From the NCBI RefSeq assembly GCF_963678635.1, contig NC_087070.1, positions 22,431,419 through 22,495,418 of the forward strand: a DNA stretch of 64,000 nucleotides. Reading direction: 5' to 3'. Each line of letters starts with the position of its first letter. Position 1 is the stretch's first letter. Under the pieces are notes generated by a model. The model had not been told where the DNA came from. It worked only from the letters and a program-made list of their open reading frames with translations, and did not search any database. The position numbers were made by a program, and so were the translations under genes. Source of the DNA: Symsagittifera roscoffensis. Lineage: Eukaryota > Xenacoelomorpha > Acoela > Convolutidae. This document shows, piece after piece, positions 55,850 to 64,000 of the stretch.

Positions 55850-58720
55850 AAGTCTTGACGAGCCTGTCTTGCAAATGCAAACATTCTTGCAAACACTAAA
55901 GTTATCTTATGCCTAACCGAAGCATGGCTAACAACCTAATCAAAATCGGAAACTTTTTTTGTACCAAATTTTTAAATCTAGGTAGTGATCGACCATCTGA
56001 TCTCTACCAGAAGAAGCATGGCGTTGTTTTAATTGCCATGAGAGACTCCTTGAACAAATTGCAATGCCAAAATTAGAGTGAAAGATTTAAAAAACATCCA
56101 CTATCAAATGCTGTCTTATTTGCCTGCAAAACAAAATCCCACATAGTCCAACAGCCATTTTAACTGTAGAACTTTTGGAGAAACTGCAAGAGAATTGAAA
56201 TATGGAAATCCCTGGAGATATAAATTGCTCAAAAACTGACTGGAAAACAGTGACTTCAGGTGATGCTGGTGAAAAATTAAATCATGAAACCCTAATTGAT
56301 AACAGTTTCGAACAAAGCTTAGCAGCTTAAAAATCAAAAATCCTGAGTTTCTTCCTTTCAATAACCTCTCGCTGATCGTAAGCAACTTCAGAAAACATTT
56401 ATAGGATGTATTCAATCAACGACAAAAAAAAATCAGTAGTCATTTTGCATATACACAGGAGGTAAACTTAAAACAAACTCTCTTTGAAACAAAAAACGAT
56501 AATCAAATGGCATATACTTTCAAAAGATCAGATTGGATTGCAATTAAAAACTCACTTAACGACGATATCGTTTTGTTACAGCAACTAAGACTTTCTCAGA
56601 ACACAATGCTTTTCTTGGCTTTGGAAAGTTCCTGAAGAAAACCTGCCTTAACAGAAGTGTAACAAACATAGAGCCACACTTCCTTGTGGATCACATCCCC
56701 AACTTCGAAGTTTATTAACCGCGAAGAAACATTATTTCGAAAACAGAAATCTTTTTTGAAATTACAAATTGTCTCAAAAATTTAAAAAAAAATAGAAAAA
56801 CTACGGAAAACTTTTGTTGAAAAAGATCTTAAAAATTTTGAGCAGGAAGTTCTTGCACCAAATAAATTTAGCACATTACCAAAGTATCCACGAGGCATGC
56901 GACGAGCAACAAGGCTGACATCAATAAATAAACTCGACAAGAAACTACTTAAAACCGATAAAGATACTTGGGATGCTTTTCATCATTTTTTTCTGTAACG
57001 TGTTCACAAAAACAAAACAAATACCAGAATGTAGTCACTTAGAAAAAAACTAAGAATAACTGCAACGAGCCGAATAAAATACCTTGAAAAAAGTATGAAG
57101 GAACAAGATATCAAAAAAACAACAGGACCAGATAGTTTTGGACTTCTGGCTGACAAAAACTTAGCAAAAGCACTCTCAAAATCGGTCTTACTGAAGTTTC
57201 AAACGTTAATAAATAAAAGAATCGTGCCTGAAGACTGGAAGTTAAGCGAAGTTTTTCCGATTTTCAATCAAAGATGAGGAGAATTCAGACATAAAAAGGT
57301 ACAGACCGATAAATTAATTAAGCTGCATCTCAAGAGTTTTCGAAAAATTAACGTTCCACTTCACGTTTGAGAGAACTCGACATCTTCTTTGAAGTTCTCA
57401 GCATGGTTTCCATAAAAAAAGTTTAGCAAACACTCAATTTTTTGCATACTTGCATCAAGTATACTTAAGTTATGACAAACAATCAACCCAAAACAACTGC
57501 GTTTTATCTGGACTTCACAAAATTATTTGAACGCGTCGCACATCATTTCCCACTGAATAAAACCTGAATAAAAGTAAAAACTTTAGCTTGCGCTCAAAAA
57601 CTAGTAATGTTCGAGTCAACAAAGCAATGTCTACAAATTTTTATGTCACAGACAGTGTACCTCAAGGTTCTCTTTTGTGACCACCAGTATTCATAAATTA
57701 CATCAATATACTACCAAAAAAATAATATCTTAGAGAATTTTTCCGAATATGCTGACGAGGTCAAAGTTTTTGCTTCACGCAAAACGGAAGTAGATAATGC
57801 TACTCCGTCAATCAAAAATTGATGTAAAAATAACTTATTGCGTCTCAATGCTGTGAAATGCATTCTGGTCATTCAAAAAAAACGATTTAGAATGCCAAAT
57901 CAATGGGAACATTCATAAAATGAAAACTGAACGAAAACATTTAGGAATATTTGTTATCCCAACCTTTTCATGGATGTTATTGCATCTAAGCCAAGTCTTA
58001 AGTCATAATCCTTTTATTCATTGTAACGTAAACTGTCAAAATATTGTGCCACAGCGTCAAAGCTCAAGGCCTGCACAGGATATCTTGTACTGATGGTAGC
58101 CTATGGAGCTCATGGCGCGTCATTAACACACTAGTCCAAAACTAACCATCAGATCAAAACTTATAGGAAAAAGCCGGCGGACAGCGACGAAATGGGTGCT
58201 TATCTAATATACACCATACAAGGAAAGACTTCACAAACTTAGATTTCTCCCCTGTTCTAATACATTGAAATGCAGGACCTTCTTCCTCTGCATCGAAACG
58301 CATGATATCCATTATTCGAAAGAGTTATGAAAATCACATCAACCATTATGCCACATACACCCAAAGTTTAACCAGACAATATGATAAAAATGGCATTCAA
58401 TTGCCAAAATTTCGCTTAAAGAAGACCAGCGCTGATTACTTTGTTAGATGACCAGCTTTCTTCGACATCATTATTCGAAGTACATAAAAAACGTTACGGA
58501 GATAAGAAAAACTGACATAGCACATAGCAGAAAATTATTGGAAGTTTTTCGCAAAATATTCAGAAATAGACAGCTGCACATGGCAATTATTGTGTCAATG
58601 TGGCAACTGTAACCCGAGGGGAAAACTCAGAACTCACTAAACTATATTTTGGGCGCAAGGTCATGAGATAGAAACCCTAAATATTATACTTTTGGTATCA
58701 CTACTATGATGCTTTCGACC
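55850..58720 (+). mobile_element. Decayed non-LTR retrotransposon (CR1/Jockey-like)
   Basis: Pieces in several frames keep the order of a non-LTR ORF2. An endonuclease remnant (VILCLTEAWLTT) lies at about 55905. RT then shows KKTTGPDSFGLLADKNLAKA and VPEDWKLSEVFPIF (57095-57270), SQHGFHKKSLANTQ (about 57400), DSVPQGSLL with FINYINILP (about 57650-57715) and EYADEVKVFASRKTEVDNAT (about 57747). The catalytic box is YADE instead of YADD. An NAVKC thumb motif follows. Such elements copy themselves by target-primed reverse transcription. This copy has many stops. The clade is inferred from the motifs only. Confidence 0.75.
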
Positions 58721-59040
58721 TTCTGATTACTACAAAAAAAAAGCAGTTTTAGATTTTTGGTCCCGACAAAGCACTTAAAAATTACTCAATTACTTAAAGT
58801 GGATGAAGCAAAACGAACTGGAAATACCTATTTGACATTTTTTGTTTTAAGGATGAGGGATGAAATGGGTAAGTTCAAAAATCCGTGCTTATTTCTCTAT
58901 TTAACCTACTAATTGTTGTGATAGACTAATTAAATAGATAGCGATGAGTGCACGTGAGTTGAGGCAAACCTTGGTTACTCTACAGTTATTATAGGTGTAA
59001 GCAAAAATCATGAACAATCAAAGATCAATTCACCATTTCT
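58721..59040. other. No gene recognised
   Basis: AT-rich spacer between the non-LTR remnant and the zinc-finger fragment. No open frame or clear repeat was seen. Confidence 0.35.
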
Positions 59041-59259
59041 GTGAACACTGGTCTGGATGATCGGAATGTGAAAATACTGGTTCAGCTGGGTTTCTTCCGT
59101 ATTAGTTTTTTTACCTTGCCTCCAATAACGAGAACCAGATTGGCCTCAAAGCAGCAACAAGGAGCGTGCGCAGTCTGTGCACAGTCTACAGGGGAGAACT
59201 GGCTAATGTGCGAGTCCTGTGACAATAGGATATTCAAGTGTACTCATCGACCAAATTAA
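59041..59259 (+). pseudogene. PHD/zinc-finger fragment, probably from a retrotransposon ORF
   Basis: The frame contains ACAVCAQSTGENWLMCESCD, which has the Cys-x2-Cys, short loop, Cys-x2-Cys spacing that opens a PHD finger. It then stops shortly before the large hairpin. ORF1 proteins of CR1-like elements often carry PHD fingers, and a non-LTR remnant is next door. A second Cys pair (CCGKC) follows after the hairpin at 59640-59660, suggesting that the hairpin split one finger. Confidence 0.45.
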
Positions 59260-59342
59260 AATTCCTCGAAAGAGCCTCCCATGTCCAATAAAGGTTTAAT
59301 GAATGCTCCCCGAGTCGAGATTTTTCACCTAATTTGAAGCAA

Positions 59343-59624
59343 GATTTGAGCGGTTTGAGCGGTTTTTTTAGACAATTACGCTCAAAATCTTGCTTCAAAA
59401 TGAGCGGTTTGAGCGGTTTTTGAACGGTGTATCTAAAAAAACCGCTCAAAAACCGCGCAAGATTTGAACGGTTTTTTTAGATAAACCGCTCAAAACCGTT
59501 CAAATCTTGCGCGGTCTTTGAGCGGTTTTCTTAGATAAACCGTTCAAAAACCGCTCAAACCGCTCATTTTGAAGCAAGATTTTGAGCGTAATTGTCTAAA
59601 AAAAACGCTCAAACCGCTCAAATC
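59343..59624. repeat. 282-base near-perfect hairpin built of GAGCGGTTT words
   Basis: The arms meet at about 59483 and pair almost along their full length. GATTTGAGCGGTTTGAGCGG at 59343 faces its inverse ending at 59624, and GATTTGAACGGTTTT (59461-59475) faces AAAACCGTTCAAATC (59492-59506). Inside each arm the word TTGAGCGG or TTGAACGG recurs several times, and GCAAGATTT and TTAGA boxes repeat. The transcript would fold into a long double-stranded RNA. It may be a MITE of the foldback class. Confidence 0.9.
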
Positions 59625-59789
59625 ATCCTATGTTTAAAATTGTGTTGTGGGAAGTGTCACGAGGTTATCACTCGTAGTATTGACGAATTGAAAGACACCC
59701 CGAAAAAAGACAAATCTGACATGCGTTCATTAAATTCATCGGCCACTGCTCCTGTAGAATTGGTGATTCTACTGTATTACATGCTATAG
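59625..59789 (+). pseudogene. Short Cys-pair fragment after the hairpin
   Basis: The frame gives LCLKLCCGKCHEVITRSIDE followed by a Lys/Asp-rich stretch and a hydrophobic end. CCGKC could be the last zinc ligands of the finger begun at 59041-59259, in a different frame. Taken alone it is weak. Confidence 0.3.
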
Positions 59790-59859
59790 TCACCTGAGCG
59801 TAAGATTGATTCGTCATTAAGTTAAGTAGTACAGCAAACAGAGGGTAAAGTTCAAAATA

Positions 59860-61349
59860 GTTCATTCTTCGAAGATATTGTCCCTCCTATGCCAGAAAAC
59901 AAAATTTGACAAAATCGATTATCCCCCCCCCCAAATCGGAACTAAGAAAGCTAATGTTATGAAATTGAGAGGAGCGATACTAGAGATTATTTGACCCTGG
60001 CATACAAAAATCGGGACCCCTCAGACCCTTGGGGGGCAAGTGATAACGGTCCCCGGAAGTGTAAATGGCCCTATCAGAACTCGGAAACTAGCGGCGGTGT
60101 TGGGCTCAAATTCTAGTATGTTGTAGGCCTAGTTAAGGAGAGCTTAAGTTTGGGAACCCAGACCCCTTGGACCCCCACTTCCGTTTTTATGCCCTAAGTA
60201 AACAAACCCACCCCTAGCTTCCGGAAGTCGTTTCTCGGCCTCAAATGATTGCAGGGAGCAGAAACTTGGAGGGTTGATAGGTAGTGGCAAGATACATCTT
60301 GTATTATAATTTGAACCAAATCCGGCGGTTGGACCGGAAGCTATTAGCACTTGGAAAAACACCCCCTTAGACCGGAATTAGGCAATTTACGCAAAAAAAT
60401 CGGCGAGTGCATACCAATTTTTTTGCGGCAATGGACATAAGAAACGGACCCCGAAAAAAGACTCCTTGTGAGTGAAAACCCTCCGGTGACTCCTTCCGGT
60501 GTTAATAGCCTTTTCCCGGAAAAAGTGATAATGGACCTTAGAAATGGTATAACTTGTGAAGTATTAATGGGATATGAATGAAACTTAGTAGTAAGGACCC
60601 CCATGAAATTCTGAACCCAAACATGGAAGCTTGACCCCGATTGACTCCTGGGTGACTTTAAGTTGATCTTTGGGCTTTTTACCCAAGGTTGCGTGGAAAG
60701 CCCCAAAATTAACACCGGAAAGTGGCGTATTTCCCAACCCAACCCTGGAAATGAGAATGGATACTCTTGATAAAAATTGGGAGGAAAACATATATATTGC
60801 GAACTAGAGCCGAAGCTGATAGAGATATAGCTTTTACATTGCAACCTTGGAGTAGAGGATTTAATTCAAAGTGGACTTGATAAAGATTGGGTTCAGTTTA
60901 GCTTTGCGAGTGATCTATTAATAGCAATTCAACTAGACTAAAGAAATGTAGTTATAGAGAAAATTGATAATAGTGAGACCGTAGCATGAGAGTTTCCTAA
61001 ATAGTATGAATGGACGGAAAATTTACTTGGCTCTCCTGAGGTGACTTTTTGGTTTAATTTGACCCCTAATAGACGAACTACGTTCCCCTGATAGCTAGAA
61101 GGTCGGGATTGGAATAGAGTACAGATAGAAAATTTGGATGCCTGAAATTAGTAAGCTACCCATGAAAAGGGCCTTTTCCTACCCTTGGGAGGTCGAAACG
61201 TTATAGGGATAATTAAAATAAAGACCTTGGGAGGGTCGCTGAGTAAATATAGCATGGTTTGGAGGTTGAGTTGAACTCGAGAACTGAAGTTCACAGAGTT
61301 CAGGAATTGATTGATTACAATCGTATGACATTTGTTTGCTTGGTCAAAT
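59860..61349. other. GC-richer noncoding segment, possible element remnant
   Basis: Base composition is clearly less AT-rich than in most of the window, with many GGACCC, TTCCGG and CCGGAAG words. The 166-codon minus-strand frame at 60344-60844 is Ser/Pro/Phe-rich and without any known motif, so I do not call it a gene. The stretch may be an LTR or leader of an unidentified element. Confidence 0.35.
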
Positions 61350-62184
61350 TGTGACAGCTACCACATAGCGGGTAACTAATCAGCGTGAAAAGATTGATAA
61401 AATAAACCGAAGTTGGCGCGTGGCAGAGTTGACAGGGGGAGGGATATAGCGAGCGAATTATTGCGAGCGAATCGAATAGTTGGTTCTCAGTTAGTTTGAT
61501 AACAATTTGGGCTACAAGCTAAGGCCGCCGCTTGATTCTCAAACTAAAGTGAGAACGAGTTGGAAGACTTGTTAATGTGAATGTAGATTAGTTAGTGAAT
61601 ATTAGTTAGGCTATCTAGAGGATAGCGGAATCGTGGTTGAACGATTGAGATTTAAAGAAGTTCTCGAGGAGAACGTTAGTTAGTAGTAAAGTGTTAATTG
61701 AACTGCAGAAGGCAGTTGGTTTAAATAATAGTATTCGCGATCCCTTTTCTTTAATTGAATGATTATTTATTTTTCGGCCAATTATAGGCTTCTCTGTGTT
61801 TGGTTATGTTCATTTCTTTATTCATTCTTATTATTGGAATTGTTGATGCGACCAATTTTTGATTGACGTGTGAGATACAATCGGAAGAGCACGAATCACG
61901 GGGCGAGCAGCACAGTACAGTACAGAGCAGCCAACCAGCAAATCAACCCTTATGGGATTGTGAACAGTACTGGGAATCGGTTGCCCCGCCGACCTCAGTA
62001 CCAAAGGGAACATATTGCGGCGGTGTGAAATAGCGAGCAAGACTGGCCTAGAGATATTGTGAATTCCTCCACGTTTGCAGGGGCGCTCCTGGGTGGGCGC
62101 TATTCTGGATTGTAGCTGCAACGACGATTTGTGCGGGATTACGAGGACGAGAAGAACGAACGAACGATCGACCAAACAATTGCG

Positions 62185-62808
62185 ATGGCGATGAACGATC
62201 AAGACAGACAGCTGATTGCAGAGGCTGCAGTGGCAGCGGCCAATTCTCTCGATCGATAATAGGGAGTGTTCAGATTTGGTACGATACGACCAGATTGGTT
62301 TCCCTCCAGCAATTATCAGAACTGGCGAGACTGGAGGAAACACTTTGCCTGGATAGCAGACGCCAATCGATGGGACGTTGAACAGGCCAGGATGGTGCTG
62401 CCGACTTGTCTGACAGGCTGGGCATTGTATGAGTTCACGAGTATGCCAGCTCACTTTCGAGACGAAGTTGACGGGTTCAAGGAGCCGACGCTAGGCAGAA
62501 TGCTCGCGGAATTCGATCAGAGAATGATGCCATTTCAGACACAATCAGCTGCGAGGGCTGAGTTAAAGAACCTCATGCAGGAGGAAGGCGAGGGCTTGAG
62601 AGATTTTGTAAGACGAGTGCGATCCTTGGGTGCAGTTGCAAATACAAACCTGGGAGCTCAAGCCGGAGACGACATGAACCGCGAACAGTTCACTGATGGA
62701 TTGTGTGATTTCGAGCTTCAGGAATTGCTTCTGCGAGAAGACCTCGAGAATTTCAACCAGGCGGTGGCCCGAGCACAGGCTCTATGGCACGCAAAACAAT
62801 CAGGATGA
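62185..62808 (+). pseudogene. Gag (capsid) of the Gypsy element, first frame
   Basis: The likely start is the ATG at 62185 (MAMNDQDRQLIAEAAVAAAN). Two stops in a row (TAA TAG at 62257-62262) cut the same frame, after which it stays open to 62808. The open part has a typical retrotransposon Gag pattern: NYQNWRDWRKHFAWIADAN, WALYEFTSM, MLAEFDQRMMPF, GEGLRDFVRRVRSLG, then FELQELLLREDLENFNQAVA. Gag forms the cytoplasmic particle that packages element RNA. Either the copy is defective or the double stop is a sequencing or assembly error. Confidence 0.75.
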
Positions 62809-63332
62809 AGAGTCGGAGACGGCCAAATTACTTTTGGTCGATGCACGATGTTCAAGACCTGACGACTGAGGCTGGCGGAGACAGTACGCTGAATGCCGAG
62901 ACTCAACAGATACGGACGGAGCTGACGAGATTGCAGACGCACACTGACCAGAGGCTGGACCAAATGATAAAGGCTCAGAACAACCTGGCGAAGCAGATTG
63001 ATGTCCAGAGTTCGAGGTATGATGAGGTGAGATTGCAGATGCAGATGCAGGAATGACGCCAGAATGATCTGGCGGCTCAAATGATGGCCCAGATGCAGAA
63101 CTTAACGACAATGATAGGTAGATTTGTTGATCCTTGTAAACCCAAGCCAGAGAGTCACACCCGACGGGTAGAGAATCAGCTACACGACTCTGAGAACCCA
63201 ATTGGGCGACAGAGTAGAAACAACCCATGGACCCAGGGTGGGTGTTTCAATTGTAGACAGGTGGGCCACATTGCAAAAAGATGTCCCCAAAGAAGCGCGA
63301 ACCATTTAAACTACCAAGGGCCGGGACAGTAG
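62784..63332 (+). pseudogene. Gag C-terminal part: coiled coil and zinc knuckle
   Basis: This lies one frame back from the capsid part, with one internal TGA at 63054. The first half is a heptad-like Gln/Leu/Arg segment (TQQIRTELTRLQTHTDQRLD), likely a coiled coil. The second half continues MMAQMQNLTTMIGRFVDP. It then shows a CCHC zinc knuckle, CFNCRQVGHIAKRC, which binds element RNA. It ends at 63332, 51 bases beyond the start of the next frame. Confidence 0.75.
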
Positions 63333-64000
63333 GCGAGTTCGAAGGAGGAATTGTCCCGGCCGAATTTAAGAAACAGAAGATATTGGAGCAGGAACAAGTT
63401 CTATCGCTATTGGAGCGACTACCACGGATCAGAGAGGGCGACCCAAAGATGGAAACAAAACAGAATTCGCGGACGCGCATCGAGAGGGTTGGGATCAGTC
63501 ATGATGTCAGCGATCCACGCGGAGCAGTCGTTAATGCTTGCGTAGGCGGAACCCATGTTGAGGTGCTGCTTGATACCGGAGCCACCACCGACCTCATAAC
63601 GACAGATGTTGCGCGGAGAATGGTTGACGCACCGACGATGGAACGCTACGTAGGTCGACTGGAGGCAGCAGACGGACAAATAATGGCGGTCGACGAAGTT
63701 GTCAGAACTCGCTTCAAGTTGGGCGACATTGCCGAAGAAATCAAAGGGCTCGTGGTCCTGAAACTGAAAACCGAGATGGTCCTAGGACTACGATCGATGA
63801 CAGAGTGTCAGTGCTCTTTGGTGTTCAGTCGCGGAGAAGATTTCTTGTGGACAGGGACGAGAGAAGGTTCAATGGTACCCATACGGCACTTGAGTCATAG
63901 ACCTTCTCCGGAACGGATGCCCTCTCTGCCACATGAACCGGGCACACAGATTAAAGGAAACCATATTCCAAAATCAGACATGCGGAAGAGGTTGATTGAG
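63281..64000 (+). CDS. Pol N-terminus with aspartic protease, open to the window edge
   Basis: The frame opens with an ATG at 63281, overlapping the end of the knuckle frame in the -1 register, as expected for a -1 frameshift gag-pol junction. It is open for all 240 codons to the edge. It has a linker (AEFKKQKILEQEQVLSLLER), then the protease flap and active site VEVLLDTGATTDLITTDVA at about 63559-63615, with the catalytic DTG intact. GLRSMTECQCSLVFSRG follows near the end of the domain. The protease cuts Gag-Pol into working parts. RT, RNase H and integrase should follow outside the window. Confidence 0.82.
   Translation, partial: MSPKKREPFKLPRAGTVGEFEGGIVPAEFKKQKILEQEQVLSLLERLPRIREGDPKMETKQNSRTRIERVGISHDVSDPRGAVVNACVGGTHVEVLLDTGATTDLITTDVARRMVDAPTMERYVGRLEAADGQIMAVDEVVRTRFKLGDIAEEIKGLVVLKLKTEMVLGLRSMTECQCSLVFSRGEDFLWTGTREGSMVPIRHLSHRPSPERMPSLPHEPGTQIKGNHIPKSDMRKRLIE

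Larger units (their letters stand above)
61350..64000 (+). mobile_element. Ty3/Gypsy-type LTR retrotransposon, 5' part, running off the window
   Basis: Gag, nucleocapsid zinc knuckle and aspartic protease follow one another in the usual order and orientation. The left limit is inferred: TGTGACAGC at 61350 looks like an LTR start, and 61350-62184 would be LTR plus leader, but the 3' LTR needed to prove this lies outside the window. Codon and base composition are far less AT-rich than in the decayed elements, so this copy is younger. Confidence 0.75.

Noticed and set aside
60344-60844. 166-codon minus-strand frame
   Set aside because: Long, but without any motif. Composition follows the local GGACCC and TTCCGG words and there is no transcript-type signal, so it is likely a chance frame in GC-richer DNA.
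61831-62454. 207-codon minus-strand frame
   Set aside because: It overlaps the gag start on the other strand, where similarity to retrotransposon Gag is clear. It is a shadow.
62800-63228. 142-codon minus-strand frame
   Set aside because: Ser/Pro-rich antisense shadow of the coiled-coil part of Gag and the zinc-knuckle region.

Overview
The window is a 64 kb piece of an AT-rich animal genome, most likely an invertebrate. The basis is split genes with ordinary GT-AG introns, a clear orthologue of the metazoan kinase PSKH1, and a dense load of animal-type transposons: Polinton/Maverick DNA polymerase, Ty3/Gypsy, Penelope-like, a CR1/Jockey-like non-LTR element and hAT-type MITEs. The species cannot be fixed from the sequence. 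There is one assembly gap of exactly 200 N at 5764-5963.

Three host genes can be supported, all on the minus strand. (1) At 3437-3803 lie the last two exons of a membrane protein that I do not recognise; it has a long hydrophobic stretch followed by a very charged tail, and poly(A) signals sit just downstream. (2) At 21925-24555 lie six exons with mutually consistent phases from an unrecognised protein. Four of these exons each carry one CxxC knuckle close to the exon start. (3) At 28181-42910 lies a complete six-exon PSKH1 gene (455 codons plus stop), with an N-terminal MGC acylation signal, all kinase motifs and a Ser/Arg/Gly-rich tail. Its 6.6 kb first intron is filled with two tandem arrays (about 620 bp and 400 bp periods) and a hAT-type MITE. 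Its second intron holds another MITE with perfect 8 bp target duplications.

Layout: 1-2.0 kb, a broken Polinton-type DNA polymerase B; 3.4-3.8 kb, the membrane protein exons; 4.2-5.8 kb, a kilobase-scale palindrome and an extra arm; 6.0-9.2 kb, a decayed Gypsy element (minus strand); 9.2-13.8 kb, AT-rich with two coding-like fragments; 13.8-18.5 kb, foldback units and an ancient 1.6 kb tandem duplication; 20.6-21.0 kb, a MITE with a cluster of TTATACGA words; 21.9-24.6 kb, the CxxC gene; 24.6-28.2 kb, intergenic or intronic repeats; 28.2-42.9 kb, PSKH1; 44.6-46.3 kb, a tandem array of roughly 780 bp units; 46.6-54.6 kb, a cluster of at least four Penelope-like copies in both orientations; 55.9-58.7 kb, a decayed non-LTR retrotransposon; 59.3-59.6 kb, a 282 bp near-perfect hairpin between two zinc-finger-like fragments; 61.3-64 kb, the 5' part of a second, better preserved Gypsy element running off the right edge.

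The most unusual features are a PHD-type zinc finger placed inside the Penelope reverse transcriptase, between palm motifs B and C and visible in several copies; the exon-modular CxxC protein gene; and several large foldback structures.
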